Shown in pieces: positions 29,762-38,850 of a stretch of 64,000 bases of DNA. Under the pieces are notes generated by a model. It saw only the letters and a list, made by a program, of their open reading frames with translations. It was not told the DNA's origin and did not search any database. The DNA comes from an uncultured Burkholderiales bacterium (GTDB taxonomy: Bacteria; Pseudomonadota; Gammaproteobacteria; Burkholderiales; Burkholderiaceae_C). The stretch's first letter is position 1, and each line of letters begins with the position of its first letter. A program made the translations under genes and the position numbers. Location: assembly GCA_903830725.1 (NCBI GenBank), contig CAIKVH010000065.1:62001-126000 (forward strand), read 5' to 3'.

Positions 29762-31813
29762 ATGATTGCTGAGTTAGGTCAATACATATTGATTTTGGCG
29801 CTACTGGTTGCTTTGGTGCAGTGTGTGCTGCCATTGGTTGGGTCTTTGACCAAGCAACATGCTTGGCAATACCTTGCAAGGCCAACGGCTTGGTTGCAGT
29901 TTGTGCTCATCGCGGCAGCTTACGGCTGTTTGTTGACAGGTTTTTTGAGAGATGATTTTTCGATTGCCTATGTTGCACAACACTCCAATCACTTATTGCC
30001 TACTGCCTATAAGGTTGCCGCTGTTTGGGGAGGTCATGAGGGCTCCCTTATGCTTTGGGTCTTGCTTTTGTCGATTTGGACTTCCTTGGTTGCGTACTTC
30101 TCCAAGAGCCTGCCTATTGGCGTTATCTCCCGCGTTCTCAGCGTAATGGGATTTATTTCGGTTGGCTTTATTCTTTTTATTCTGTTCACCTCAAACCCTT
30201 TTCTAAGAGAGTTGCCCGTCCCTGTAGAAGGTCGTGATTTAAACCCGCTCCTCCAAGATCCTGGGTTGGTGATTCATCCCCCGATGCTGTACATGGGGTA
30301 TGTGGGTATGTCTGTCGCATTTGCGTTTGCAATTGCAGCGTTAATTACGGGGCGACTTGATTCAGCTTGGTCTAGATGGTCTAGGCCTTGGACTGTGATT
30401 GCATGGTCCTTTTTAACGCTGGGGATTGGTCTGGGGTCTTGGTGGGCTTATTACGAACTCGGGTGGGGCGGGTGGTGGTTCTGGGACCCTGTTGAGAATG
30501 CATCTTTGATGCCTTGGTTGGTCTCAACCGCACTGATCCATTCCCTAATGGTTACGGAAAAACGCGGCGGCTTTAAGGCATGGACCGTTTTGCTCGCCAT
30601 CGCTGCTTTTTCGCTCTCTCTTTTAGGGACCTTCTTGGTCCGCTCGGGTGTTTTGACCTCGGTTCACGCCTTTGCAGCAGATCCTACGCGTGGTGTCTTT
30701 GTGCTTTGCTTTTTAGCAATTGTTGTTGGTTCATCGCTGACACTTTTTGCGTGGCGAGCGCCCGCAGTAACTCTAGGCGGGACGATAGGCTTGTTGTCTA
30801 GAGAAACTTTTATGTTGATCAATAGTGTTTTGCTAAGCGTTGCCACTGCGGCAGTTCTTTTGGGAACGCTCTATCCACTGGTTATCGATGCGCTAAATTT
30901 AGGCAAACTGTCGGTGGGCCCGCCTTATTTCAATTTGGTATTTGCCCCTCTCATGGTTCCCATACTTTTTTTACTGATACCGGGTACGGTTGCGAAATGG
31001 AGAAGCGCTGATTTGCATAACATGTTCATGCACTTGCGTTGGACAGCGTTAGTCAGTTTGGTTTTGGGCGCAGTTTTGCCCCTTGCCGTTGGGGACTGGT
31101 CATTCGGTGCCTTTTTGGGTTGGACCTTAGGCCTATGGGTGGGACTGGGGACTTTGCAACACATGGTTGAGCGTGTCTTAAAGCCAGGGCGAATTGGAGG
31201 ATCTTTCTGGGGAATGCACTTTGCGCACCTAGGCTTGGCTATTGTTGTCTTAGGCGTAACGGGTGTTAAGTCTTTTGAAGTGGAGCGAGACGTAAAAATG
31301 GCGATCGGCGACGAGGTTACGATAAAGCCGTACGTTTTCCGCTTGAACTCAATTGGAGAAGTCAAAGGTGCCAATTACACTGCCAGTCAAGCACAAATCG
31401 AAGTATTTGAGTCCGGTGAAAGTGTCGAACTATTAAGACCCGAGAAAAGACGCTATCTCTCATCCGCTATGCCCATGACTGAGGCTGCGATTAGTTCAAA
31501 TTTATGGCGCGATTTGTATGTGTCGATGGGTGACCCATTGCCCGGCGCAGCGCAGCAGTGGAGTATGCGCATTTACTACAAACCCTTTGTTCCTTGGTTG
31601 TGGGTAGGCATTTTGGTGATGGTCTTTGGAGGTATATTGGCTGCGCTGGATAGAAGGTACCGACGCGTTGCCACACAAAGTCCATTGCAAACAGCAGCTC
31701 AAGCGCTTTCTTCGCCAGGGGGAGAGCTGTCCGAGCCCTCTCAGTTCGAAGAAACTCACCCCTCAAGTCTTGTTGACATCGAAGTCCCTGGTGGGCAAGG
31801 GGTAAGAACATGA
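29762..31813 (+). CDS. ccmF: Cytochrome c haem lyase subunit CcmF
   Basis: Large integral membrane protein of the haem ligation complex, 683 residues with about 14-15 spans. The WWD motif WGGWWFWDPVENASLMPW lies near residues 237-254, and AVWGGHEGSLMLW (near 88-100) is conserved. The long periplasmic loop and last span (about 500-630) are present; the C-terminal tail (about 635-683) is low in complexity and hydrophilic. It overlaps ccmG by 4 bases. Confidence 0.96.
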   Translation: MIAELGQYILILALLVALVQCVLPLVGSLTKQHAWQYLARPTAWLQFVLIAAAYGCLLTGFLRDDFSIAYVAQHSNHLLPTAYKVAAVWGGHEGSLMLWVLLLSIWTSLVAYFSKSLPIGVISRVLSVMGFISVGFILFILFTSNPFLRELPVPVEGRDLNPLLQDPGLVIHPPMLYMGYVGMSVAFAFAIAALITGRLDSAWSRWSRPWTVIAWSFLTLGIGLGSWWAYYELGWGGWWFWDPVENASLMPWLVSTALIHSLMVTEKRGGFKAWTVLLAIAAFSLSLLGTFLVRSGVLTSVHAFAADPTRGVFVLCFLAIVVGSSLTLFAWRAPAVTLGGTIGLLSRETFMLINSVLLSVATAAVLLGTLYPLVIDALNLGKLSVGPPYFNLVFAPLMVPILFLLIPGTVAKWRSADLHNMFMHLRWTALVSLVLGAVLPLAVGDWSFGAFLGWTLGLWVGLGTLQHMVERVLKPGRIGGSFWGMHFAHLGLAIVVLGVTGVKSFEVERDVKMAIGDEVTIKPYVFRLNSIGEVKGANYTASQAQIEVFESGESVELLRPEKRRYLSSAMPMTEAAISSNLWRDLYVSMGDPLPGAAQQWSMRIYYKPFVPWLWVGILVMVFGGILAALDRRYRRVATQSPLQTAAQALSSPGGELSEPSQFEETHPSSLVDIEVPGGQGVRT

Positions 31814-32391
31814 AAAAGTTTTTGATCCCCCTGGGTTTATTTGTTGTCTTGGTGCTTTTTTTGGCGGTTGGACTCAAGCGGGATCCGCACGAAATACCCT
31901 CTCCACTCATTAACCGTGCAGCCCCAGATTTCTCGTTACAAACTTTATCTGGCACCGCAACTTTTAGTCCCGCTGACTACAAAGGGCGAGTATGGATGCT
32001 CAACGTATGGGCCACGTGGTGCGTGAGTTGCAGAGAGGAGCACCCGGTGTTGGTGGCCTTTGCTAAACAAATTGGCGTACCTATTGTCGGTTTGAGTTAT
32101 AAGGAAATTCAGCCCCAAGATGATCCGGAGAAAAAGCTCACCCCCAATGCGCAGCTAAACCTAGCGCGCTCAAGGGGAGCGGTTTGGTTGGAGCGTCACG
32201 GTAATCCCTATACTCTATCGGTGATGGATTTGGATGGTCGGGTAGGGATTGATTACGGGGTGTACGGCGTTCCAGAGACCTATATTATTGATAAGTCGGG
32301 GGTGATTCGGTATAAACAAATTGGACCCGTCACGCCGCAAATATTGTCGGAAACTTTGTTGCCAATCATCAGAGATTTGGAGAAATCATGA
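31810..32391 (+). CDS. ccmG: Thiol:disulfide interchange protein CcmG/DsbE
   Basis: Periplasmic thioredoxin-like reductant for apocytochrome c, 193 residues, anchored by an N-terminal span (about 4-22). The active site is WCVSC with C71 and C74; GVPETYIID (about 154-162) gives the cis-proline loop and the GVYGVPE signature of CcmG. Overlaps both ccmF and ccmH by 4 bases (ATGA), so translation is coupled on both sides. Confidence 0.95.
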   Translation: MKKFLIPLGLFVVLVLFLAVGLKRDPHEIPSPLINRAAPDFSLQTLSGTATFSPADYKGRVWMLNVWATWCVSCREEHPVLVAFAKQIGVPIVGLSYKEIQPQDDPEKKLTPNAQLNLARSRGAVWLERHGNPYTLSVMDLDGRVGIDYGVYGVPETYIIDKSGVIRYKQIGPVTPQILSETLLPIIRDLEKS

Positions 32392-32984
32392 GCTCCTTCA
32401 AGTTCTTTGCTCAAACAACAGCGCATCGATTTTTGATTTCAAATGGACTATCGTTCGGGCTTCTCCTGTCACTCGCCCTGGTCTGTAATCAGACGCTGGC
32501 GAAGGAGGCGGAGCTCATGGCAAGTGATCCTCAAGTCGAGGCGAGGCTTGTGCATATCGCTGAGGAGTTGAGGTGTCTGGTTTGTCAAAACGAATCTTTA
32601 TCCTCCTCAAGAGCAGACCTTGCAGAGGATCTTCGATCACAAGTGCGTGAGCAAATTGTTAAAGGCCGCACGGACCAAGAGATTAAAGATTATTTAGTAG
32701 AGCGCTACGGAGATTTTGTTTTATACCGCCCCGCCGTAAAACCTATGACATGGGCGTTATGGTTTGGACCTTTTGCGGTGTTGTTGATTGGAGTGGGTGT
32801 ATTGTTGAGTGCGATTAATAAAAGAAATAAAAAGATTGAGTCCCTCAAACGCGATTCACAAAGCAGTGCGCACTGGGATACACAGGCTCTAGAAGATGAG
32901 CAGGACGCGCTGGCCGGTTCGGCGCATCATTTAAACTCAGATTCGAATGTACATACAAATGAATCTTCGACCCACAGAGCATAA
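32388..32984 (+). CDS. ccmH: Cytochrome c maturation protein CcmH (CcmL-like)
   Basis: Thiol-oxidoreductase that handles the CxxCH motif of apocytochrome c. 198 residues. A signal peptide (about 1-38) precedes the family motif LRCLVCQNESLSSSRADLA with C63 and C66; a membrane span follows (about 120-142). The final 50 residues are hydrophilic and low in complexity, longer than usual. ccmI follows after 8 bases. Confidence 0.94.
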   Translation: MSSFKFFAQTTAHRFLISNGLSFGLLLSLALVCNQTLAKEAELMASDPQVEARLVHIAEELRCLVCQNESLSSSRADLAEDLRSQVREQIVKGRTDQEIKDYLVERYGDFVLYRPAVKPMTWALWFGPFAVLLIGVGVLLSAINKRNKKIESLKRDSQSSAHWDTQALEDEQDALAGSAHHLNSDSNVHTNESSTHRA

Positions 32985-32992
32985 GGATTGAT

Positions 32993-34330
32993 GTGAACGA
33001 GTCTCTTTTATTTATCATCCTAGCCCTGAGTTTGATGCTATTGGTGATCGCATTTTTTTGGGCTACTTTAAAGTCTGCTGTCTACAAAAGTCGCGCCGTT
33101 CAACTCGACCCTAAAGAGGCGATGATGGCCAATGTAGCGGTCTACCGCGAACAGTTAACGGAGTTGGCGGCTGAGTTTGAGATCGGTCGCCTAAATGAGC
33201 ACGAGTTTGAGACCGCCAGGGATGAGTTGGCTCAGCGACTTCTTGAGGACTCCCAAGCCCAGACCCTGGCTCTAGCCAGTCTTAACGCCCAGGATTCAAA
33301 AAGCAAGGAAGCCTTTAAGCCAACGGATTCCGCTTTGTTTGCCTCCCAACGCACCCCCACCCCTTGGATTAGGTGGACTGTTCCAGCCCTAGCTGTCTTC
33401 ATACCAGTGCTCTCCATTTCTCTTTATCTACTTGTGGGTACACCAACTGCACTAGATTATGTGGAAACCGTAGCGGGACCCACAGATGAGGCGTTCACGC
33501 CTGAAAAACTCGCCCAAATGGCAGAGGAGTTAACCAAGCGCTTGCAGCAAGAGCCGAGTAATGCCGATGGTTGGGTCATGCTTGCTCGGGTTGAGCGTTC
33601 TTTGTCCCATTTTGATAGCGCTGAAAAGGCGCTTACCAAGTCCCTTAGTTTGAGCAAAAACGATGACGTTGAGATCGAACGTGCCGAGGTGCTCGCACAG
33701 ATAAACCGCGGCAGCTTCAAGGGTGAGCCTTGGGCGATCATTACGCGTGTATTAAAAGCCAATCCAGACCAAGGGAATGCTTTGCTCTTGGCCGGTAGTG
33801 CAGCGTTCTCTGAGGAACATTACTCGGAGGCCTTGAAATACTGGCAGCATGTTCAAAAGTTTGTTCCCCCCAACTCTCCCGACAGTGCTGCTTTAGCAGA
33901 TGCTATCTCTAAAGCTCAGGAGCGATTAGGAGTTAAACCCGGCGCTCAAATCACAGCGCAGTCAACCACAAAACCAGTTGATACAGCAAAGTCAAGACTG
34001 ATGGGTCGGGTGGATATCTCAAGCTCGCTTGCCACAAAGATACAACCAACCGATACAGTTTTTATTTACGCAGTTCCCGCCTCTGGCTCCAGGATGCCCC
34101 TTGCGATGATTAAAACAACGGTTGCTCAAATGCCCTATGATTTTGTGTTGGATGATAGTAATGCAATGAATCCCTCAGCCAATTTATCATCTGTGTCTGA
34201 GGTGCTGATTAAGGCGAGAATCTCGGCCTCAGGCAATGCAATGCCCCAGCCCGGCGATTTCGGAGTCACCAAAGGACCCGTAAAAGTGGGTGCCCAGAAC
34301 TTACGCTTAACTATTGCTGAACCCTTGTAA
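32993..34330 (+). CDS. ccmI: Cytochrome c maturation protein CcmI (CycH-like)
   Basis: Apocytochrome c chaperone, 445 residues. It has a first membrane span (about 3-25), a cytoplasmic segment with the CcmI leader region (NVAVYREQLTELAAEFEIGRL, about 44-64), a second span (about 125-147), a TPR region (about 165-310), and a C-terminal beta-rich domain (about 325-445). Starts with GTG. It ends the ccm cluster; a rho-independent terminator follows within about 10 bases. Confidence 0.92.
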   Translation: MNESLLFIILALSLMLLVIAFFWATLKSAVYKSRAVQLDPKEAMMANVAVYREQLTELAAEFEIGRLNEHEFETARDELAQRLLEDSQAQTLALASLNAQDSKSKEAFKPTDSALFASQRTPTPWIRWTVPALAVFIPVLSISLYLLVGTPTALDYVETVAGPTDEAFTPEKLAQMAEELTKRLQQEPSNADGWVMLARVERSLSHFDSAEKALTKSLSLSKNDDVEIERAEVLAQINRGSFKGEPWAIITRVLKANPDQGNALLLAGSAAFSEEHYSEALKYWQHVQKFVPPNSPDSAALADAISKAQERLGVKPGAQITAQSTTKPVDTAKSRLMGRVDISSSLATKIQPTDTVFIYAVPASGSRMPLAMIKTTVAQMPYDFVLDDSNAMNPSANLSSVSEVLIKARISASGNAMPQPGDFGVTKGPVKVGAQNLRLTIAEPL

Positions 34331-34334
34331 ACAA

Positions 34335-34370
34335 ATAAACCATCTCAAGTTGCCTCGAGATGGTTTATTT
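34335..34370. terminator. Terminator after the ccm cluster
   Basis: Hairpin arms AAACCATCTC (34337-34346) and GAGATGGTTT (34356-34365), flanked by an A-rich 5' side and TATTTAAT 3' side. It begins within about ten bases of the ccmI stop codon and may work in both directions, also bounding the minus-strand response regulator gene. Confidence 0.8.
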
Positions 34371-34459
34371 AATAAGACTCTATGGCTAGATAGCGATAAA
34401 AAAAACTATAAAAAGCTAAAAGTACTTACTCTTTTCCTGTGAGAGGAAACAGCACGACA

Positions 34460-35065
34460 TCAGCTCATCAAAAGACCGCGAGAACGGGCAAAGTGCAGTG
34501 TTTGGGTTCTGCTCTTAACCCCTAGGCGTCTAAAGAGTCTCCATAGATGCACTTTAACGGTGTGTTCACTAATGTTGAGCTCAGCGGCAATATCTCGGTT
34601 GCTAAGTCCCCTATCAAGCATGAGGATCAGTTGTTTTTGACGTTTGGAGAGTTTAGTGTCTCCAGTTGGGCTTGGTAAGGCCTCCTCGTCGCCTTCCTCA
34701 TCCACGTGTAGTAGCCCTTGGATGGCACTTGATATGTCATTTGAATTCGAGGTCTTCTCTAAGTAAAGGTCCGCTCCCGCCTCTAAACAAGCCTCTTTGG
34801 CTTCTCCCGCAGGCATGGCTGAGAAAACCACTAAAGGGGTATTGGGGTACATGCCCTTGATCTCACTGATCGCACTGGCACCTTTGATGCCTGGGAGCAA
34901 TAAATCTAAAACAAAGAGTTCAGGTTCTCCGTTTTTGATCAAAGCCGCCTGCAACTCGCTATAGCGGTCGAGCTCGACAACCTTGGATGCTGGGTGAATT
35001 CTTCGCAACAACATGCCAATGGCTTGTCGAACGAGTGGATGATCATCAATAACGTATAAGCTCAT
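34460..35065 (-). CDS. NarL/FixJ (LuxR-type) response regulator
   Basis: A 201-residue two-component regulator. The receiver domain (about 1-118) has the acidic pair in VIDDHPL (near 6-8), the phosphoacceptor Asp in FVLDLLLPG (near 54), the Ser switch in VVFSAM and the Lys in YLEKTS. The C-terminal helix-turn-helix (about 135-198) contains LSKRQKQLILMLDRGLSNRD and ISEHTVKVHLWRLFRRLGVK-like sequence. No sensor kinase is in the window. It lies 21 bases after trpS on the same strand and is probably co-transcribed with it. Confidence 0.92.
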   Translation of the reverse strand: MSLYVIDDHPLVRQAIGMLLRRIHPASKVVELDRYSELQAALIKNGEPELFVLDLLLPGIKGASAISEIKGMYPNTPLVVFSAMPAGEAKEACLEAGADLYLEKTSNSNDISSAIQGLLHVDEEGDEEALPSPTGDTKLSKRQKQLILMLDRGLSNRDIAAELNISEHTVKVHLWRLFRRLGVKSRTQTLHFARSRGLLMS

Positions 35066-35086
35066 TTTATTTACTCTCCCTAATCA

Positions 35087-36283
35087 TTAATAATTCAAAC
35101 CTATTGCGGTGCGGACATCTCTCATGGTTGCTTGAGCCACTTGGCGCGCTCTATTTGTTCCGCTCTCAACAATCTCTCTAACTAACTTTGGATTTGACAT
35201 ATACGGCTCAGCCCGTTCAAACATGGGCTGTTGCTCTTTTAAAATTCCGTCGATGACCGGTTGCTTACATTCTAAGCATCCAATTGCGGCACTTTTGCAT
35301 CCTGTTTGTACCCATTCACGTGTGCTCTCATTTGAGTACAAAATGTGGAATTGCCATACAGGACATTTACTAGGGTCGCCAGCATCAGTCCTTTTGATTC
35401 TGGCCGGATCGGTTGGCATGCGCCTGATTTTGTGCTCAAGATCTGCCTTTTCCTCGCGAATGGCAATCGCATTGTTATAGCTCTTGCTCATTTTTGCGCC
35501 GTCTAGACCCGGGACACGACTCGCTTGTGTGAGAAGGGTCTGGGGCTCAGTGAGAATTTCTTGGCCAGTCCCTCTCACATATCCCGTTAACCTTTCTCGG
35601 TCTTGGGGAGATAACTGAGTTTGTTCGCTAATAAACCCGAGGGCGCCTTCAAGTGCTTTAAGGTCTCCGCCTTCTTGGAACTTTTTGCGGGATTTCTCGA
35701 GCCGCTTAACGTTCTCAGACGGGAGACTGGATAAAACGGTTTGGACCCGCTCAGCGTAGTCAAACTCACGACCATACAAGTGGTTAAATCGTCTAGCCAC
35801 CTCACGGGTCAACTCAACGTGGGAGGACTGATCCTCTCCAACCGGTACATATTTAGCCTTGTAGATCAAAATATCGGCCGCTTGTAACAAGGGATATCCT
35901 AGGAAGCCATAGGTTGAGAGATCGTGGTCTTTGAGCTTCTCTTGTTGATCTTTGTACGTGGGGACGCGCTCCAACCAACCAATGGGTGTTCCCATTGCAA
36001 GCAGTGTGAAGAGTTCAGCGTGCTCGGGGATCTTGCTTTGAAGAAAAATAGTGCACAGGTTGGGATCGAGTCCAACAGCGAGCCAATCGATCACCATTTC
36101 ATAGACGTTTTTTTCGATCACTTCACGACTTTCGTAGTGAGTCGTCAGCGCATGCCAATCCGCTACAAAGTAGTAGCACTCCATCTCGTTTTGAAGGCGC
36201 ACCCAGTTTTTGAGGGCACCGTGGTAGTGGCCTAAATGAAGTGCCCCTGTTGGGCGCATACCTGATAAAACGCGTTCTTTCAT
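35087..36283 (-). CDS. trpS: Tryptophan-tRNA ligase
   Basis: Class I synthetase charging tRNA(Trp), 398 residues from the ATG at 36283. The HxGH motif is in GALHLGHYHG (near 13-22), and KMSKS is in AKMSKSYNNAI. It is about 60 residues longer than E. coli TrpS because of the insertion after GEDQSSHVELTREVARRFNH, a feature shared with other Burkholderiales enzymes. An upstream in-frame ATG at 36322 would overlap the site-2 protease gene and is not favoured; the ATG at 36283 lies just after that gene's stop codon. Confidence 0.96.
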   Translation of the reverse strand: MKERVLSGMRPTGALHLGHYHGALKNWVRLQNEMECYYFVADWHALTTHYESREVIEKNVYEMVIDWLAVGLDPNLCTIFLQSKIPEHAELFTLLAMGTPIGWLERVPTYKDQQEKLKDHDLSTYGFLGYPLLQAADILIYKAKYVPVGEDQSSHVELTREVARRFNHLYGREFDYAERVQTVLSSLPSENVKRLEKSRKKFQEGGDLKALEGALGFISEQTQLSPQDRERLTGYVRGTGQEILTEPQTLLTQASRVPGLDGAKMSKSYNNAIAIREEKADLEHKIRRMPTDPARIKRTDAGDPSKCPVWQFHILYSNESTREWVQTGCKSAAIGCLECKQPVIDGILKEQQPMFERAEPYMSNPKLVREIVESGTNRARQVAQATMRDVRTAIGLNY

Positions 36284-36287
36284 GGCT

Positions 36288-36956
36288 TCAGCGAAACAAA
36301 AGTTCAAGAGGGTGGAGTGCAAAGTCTAGGACGGTCAGCGTCAGCCCCATGATGGGGGTCATCCAAACGGGGTTAATAATTTTTAAAAAAATCAGTGCCA
36401 TAACGATATAAAAACCGTAAGGTTCAATGCGAGAGAACTCCATTGCCATTTTGCGCGGCAATAACCCCACCATGACACGGCCTCCATCAAGAGGGGGGAT
36501 GGGAAAGAGGTTAAAGGCAAACATCACAGTGTTGACTAAAACGCCGGCTTTACACATTTCTAAGAAAAATGCCTCATCTAGGTCGACGCCTAAGAGGATG
36601 TATAGAGCAACACCCCAAATAAAGGCTTGGAGTAAATTCATCGCAGGGCCTGCTAATGCAACCCAAACCATATCCCGCTTTGGATTGCGAAGATCTCCAA
36701 AGCGAACAGGCACGGGCTTGGCGTATCCGAAGAGAAAAGTCCCTGCAGTTGCGAAATAGATGATCAGCGGCATGATCAAAGTGCCTACAACATCGATATG
36801 TGAGGCTGGGTTGAGCGTAACTCGCCCCATCATCCACGCTGTATTGTCGCCAAAGTACCTAGCCGCGTAGCCGTGAGCCGCCTCATGAAGTGTGATGGCA
36901 AACAACACAGGCAATGCGTTGATCGTGACTGTTTGAATTAGGTGAGAAATATCCAC
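36288..36956 (-). CDS. Site-2 protease family (M50) membrane metalloprotease
   Basis: A 222-residue integral membrane zinc protease. The zinc motif is H24-E-A-A-H28, with the third ligand in NLFPIPPLDGGRVM (near 152-165), and four to six hydrophobic spans. It is a compact member without a PDZ domain, so it is not RseP. The start is GTG at 36956. A candidate promoter (TTGTGG, 16 bases, TATAAA) lies just upstream. The order yciO, M50, trpS is common in betaproteobacteria. The substrate is unknown. Confidence 0.9.
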   Translation of the reverse strand: MDISHLIQTVTINALPVLFAITLHEAAHGYAARYFGDNTAWMMGRVTLNPASHIDVVGTLIMPLIIYFATAGTFLFGYAKPVPVRFGDLRNPKRDMVWVALAGPAMNLLQAFIWGVALYILLGVDLDEAFFLEMCKAGVLVNTVMFAFNLFPIPPLDGGRVMVGLLPRKMAMEFSRIEPYGFYIVMALIFLKIINPVWMTPIMGLTLTVLDFALHPLELLFR

Positions 36957-36999
36957 ACCTATATTTTCTCACTTGAATGACTAAAAAAGACTAAAAATC

Positions 37000-37027
37000 T
37001 TTATAAAGTGATTATTTTTTACCACAA
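37000..37027 (-). promoter_or_regulatory. Candidate sigma70 promoter for the M50-trpS-response regulator unit
   Basis: On the minus strand, TTGTGG (37022-37027) and TATAAA (37000-37005) are 16 bases apart, putting the start of transcription near 36993, some 37 bases before the M50 start. The surrounding 177-base gap is AT-rich and holds no other gene. Confidence 0.5.
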
Positions 37028-37133
37028 ATGGGTGAATATGCCTAATACATTAGTGCTCTTTTATATTAAATCTACGCAAAATGTTTGGATAAAACCTAAT
37101 TAGTCCTTTCGGATGTATAACAAAACTTTACGC

Positions 37134-37769
37134 TTACAGTCCTAAAGTTGCAAGCTCTCCTCGGCCCTGACGAATAAGCACCGCCGCTTGCCCGTCGCCC
37201 ATAGGCGTTAAGTCGACAACGGTTGTTGGGTCAAGGTGGCATGCGCCGGCATCAATAATGACGTCAATTGCGTTTTGAAATCGTGCTTCTATGACATCTG
37301 GGTCGTTAATGGGCTCATGTTCGCCGGGTGCTATCAGCGTGGTGGACAAAAGCGGGGCGCCGTGCACGGCCAAAAGCTCCAGTATCACTTTGTTGTCGGG
37401 AACTCGAAGTCCTATGGTTTTTCTTTGTGGATGACAAACTCGGCGCGGAACTTCCTTGGTCGCCTCAAGTATGAACGTATAAGGTCCAGGGGTTGCAGAT
37501 TTAATCAACCGGAATTGACGGTTATCGACCCGGGCGTAGTGAGCTAGCTCTGATAGATCCTTGCAAATTAAAGTTAAGTGGTGCTTTTCATCAACGCCCC
37601 TTATTCGGCGAATCTTATCGACCGCCGTTTTGTCCTCAAGGTGACAAACTAAAGCGTAGCTAGAGTCTGTTGGAACGGCCGCGACTCCTCCAGCGCCCAA
37701 AATGGTGGCCGCTTGTTTGAGAAACCTAACTTGTGGATTCTCAGGGTGAACGATGAGGCGAAAGGTCAT
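37134..37769 (-). CDS. yciO: YciO, Sua5/YrdC-family protein
   Basis: A 211-residue YrdC-fold protein. It follows E. coli YciO closely: RLIVHPENPQVRF, PTDSSYAL, HHLTLICKDLSELAHYARVDN-like sequence and RKTIGLRVPDN. TsaC/Sua5 relatives make threonylcarbamoyl-AMP for tRNA t6A; YciO is a paralogue whose physiological role is less clear. It lies upstream of the M50-trpS genes in a conserved betaproteobacterial group that also includes rnm, here interrupted by a DMT exporter gene. Confidence 0.92.
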   Translation of the reverse strand: MTFRLIVHPENPQVRFLKQAATILGAGGVAAVPTDSSYALVCHLEDKTAVDKIRRIRGVDEKHHLTLICKDLSELAHYARVDNRQFRLIKSATPGPYTFILEATKEVPRRVCHPQRKTIGLRVPDNKVILELLAVHGAPLLSTTLIAPGEHEPINDPDVIEARFQNAIDVIIDAGACHLDPTTVVDLTPMGDGQAAVLIRQGRGELATLGL

Positions 37770-37832
37770 GGGGTTATTAATTTGTCAAATCAAATTTCTA
37801 GCTAACTTAATCAAGCTTAGGCTAATGGGGTA

Positions 37833-38720
37833 TTAAGGAACCGGATTTGTTATGGGCGCCAAACTAGGCGCCCCCCTCCAAGCGGCGGCGACTCCGCAAA
37901 TTGCGATTAAGCAAATACCTGCCAATTCAAGTCCCTGAGGGTTGTAACCAAAAATAATCCAACCCGTAAACCAGGAAAATACGATTTGTAGATACAAATA
38001 GGGCGCTAACCGGTTTGCGGGTGCTTTGGAGTATCCAACAATCAGCAGGTAGTGACCAAGGGTGCCTGTCAAACCTGAGAGGCACATTAAAAGCCAAAAG
38101 TTGGTGGTCAAGTTAACGTCCCAGGCCCAGGGCACGAGGACTGAGCAAACAATAAAGCCAACCCAACCCGTGAATAAGTGTAGGGTCATGGGATCCTCTG
38201 TCCTGGATAGGTAGCTGGTTAGTACTTGATACAAGGCATTGGAGACTGACATGGCGAGTGGGAAAAGAGCGTCAAGGCCCTTTAAATTTCCACCAGGACG
38301 CACGATGATCATGGCCCCTATTAGGCCACCCACCACACAAAGATTTCTAAACCATGTGACGTGCTCTTTTAAAAAGAAATGAGATAAAACCATCACTAAC
38401 AAGGGGGTCAACATACCAATCGCTGCAAATTCTGCAACAGGCATTCTTTGCAAACTCAGAAACGCAAGGGAGCTGCTCATCAAGAGCAACATACCGCGAA
38501 GAATTTGTAATTTCAAGCGAGTTGTTCTAAACAGTGCGCGTCCCCTGCGGGGGAGTAAAAAAGCGGCGCTCAAACCCGAATGAGCCGCATATCTAAACCA
38601 CATCACCATTACCAGGGGGACCTCACTCATCAGGTATTTGTTGGTCGTGTCCAGGACGGCAAAGCACATCAAGGAGCATACTAGGGATAACACACCAAAT
38701 AGGAACGTACGGTTTGACAT
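37833..38720 (-). CDS. EamA/DMT superfamily transporter
   Basis: A 295-residue membrane protein with about ten spans in two EamA repeats (about 10-140 and 155-285). MSNRTFLFGVLSLVCSLMCF forms the first span; the interior motif VPLVMVMWFRYAAHSG is typical. Substrate unknown; family members export amino acids or related metabolites. It sits between yciO and rnm on the same strand, interrupting a group that is contiguous in many relatives. Confidence 0.88.
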   Translation of the reverse strand: MSNRTFLFGVLSLVCSLMCFAVLDTTNKYLMSEVPLVMVMWFRYAAHSGLSAAFLLPRRGRALFRTTRLKLQILRGMLLLMSSSLAFLSLQRMPVAEFAAIGMLTPLLVMVLSHFFLKEHVTWFRNLCVVGGLIGAMIIVRPGGNLKGLDALFPLAMSVSNALYQVLTSYLSRTEDPMTLHLFTGWVGFIVCSVLVPWAWDVNLTTNFWLLMCLSGLTGTLGHYLLIVGYSKAPANRLAPYLYLQIVFSWFTGWIIFGYNPQGLELAGICLIAICGVAAAWRGAPSLAPITNPVP

Positions 38721-38850
38721 GGTGTGTTTGAGAGAGTTAAGTTATGGGGGCTTGCGGTTAAGGGGCGGGCGGATTAGGTGCTAAATTTCTAGATGCAGAA
38801 AAGAAATAAAGCGTCAAAAAACGGGAGCACGGGGGTGCATTAATAAATAT

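Noticed and set aside
34433-34449. Hairpin TTTCCT/AGGAAA after the response regulator gene as a terminator
   Set aside because: Six AT-rich pairs without a following T run on the minus strand; too weak.
36288-36956. Assignment of the M50 protease as RseP
   Set aside because: At 222 residues it lacks the PDZ domains of RseP (about 450 residues).
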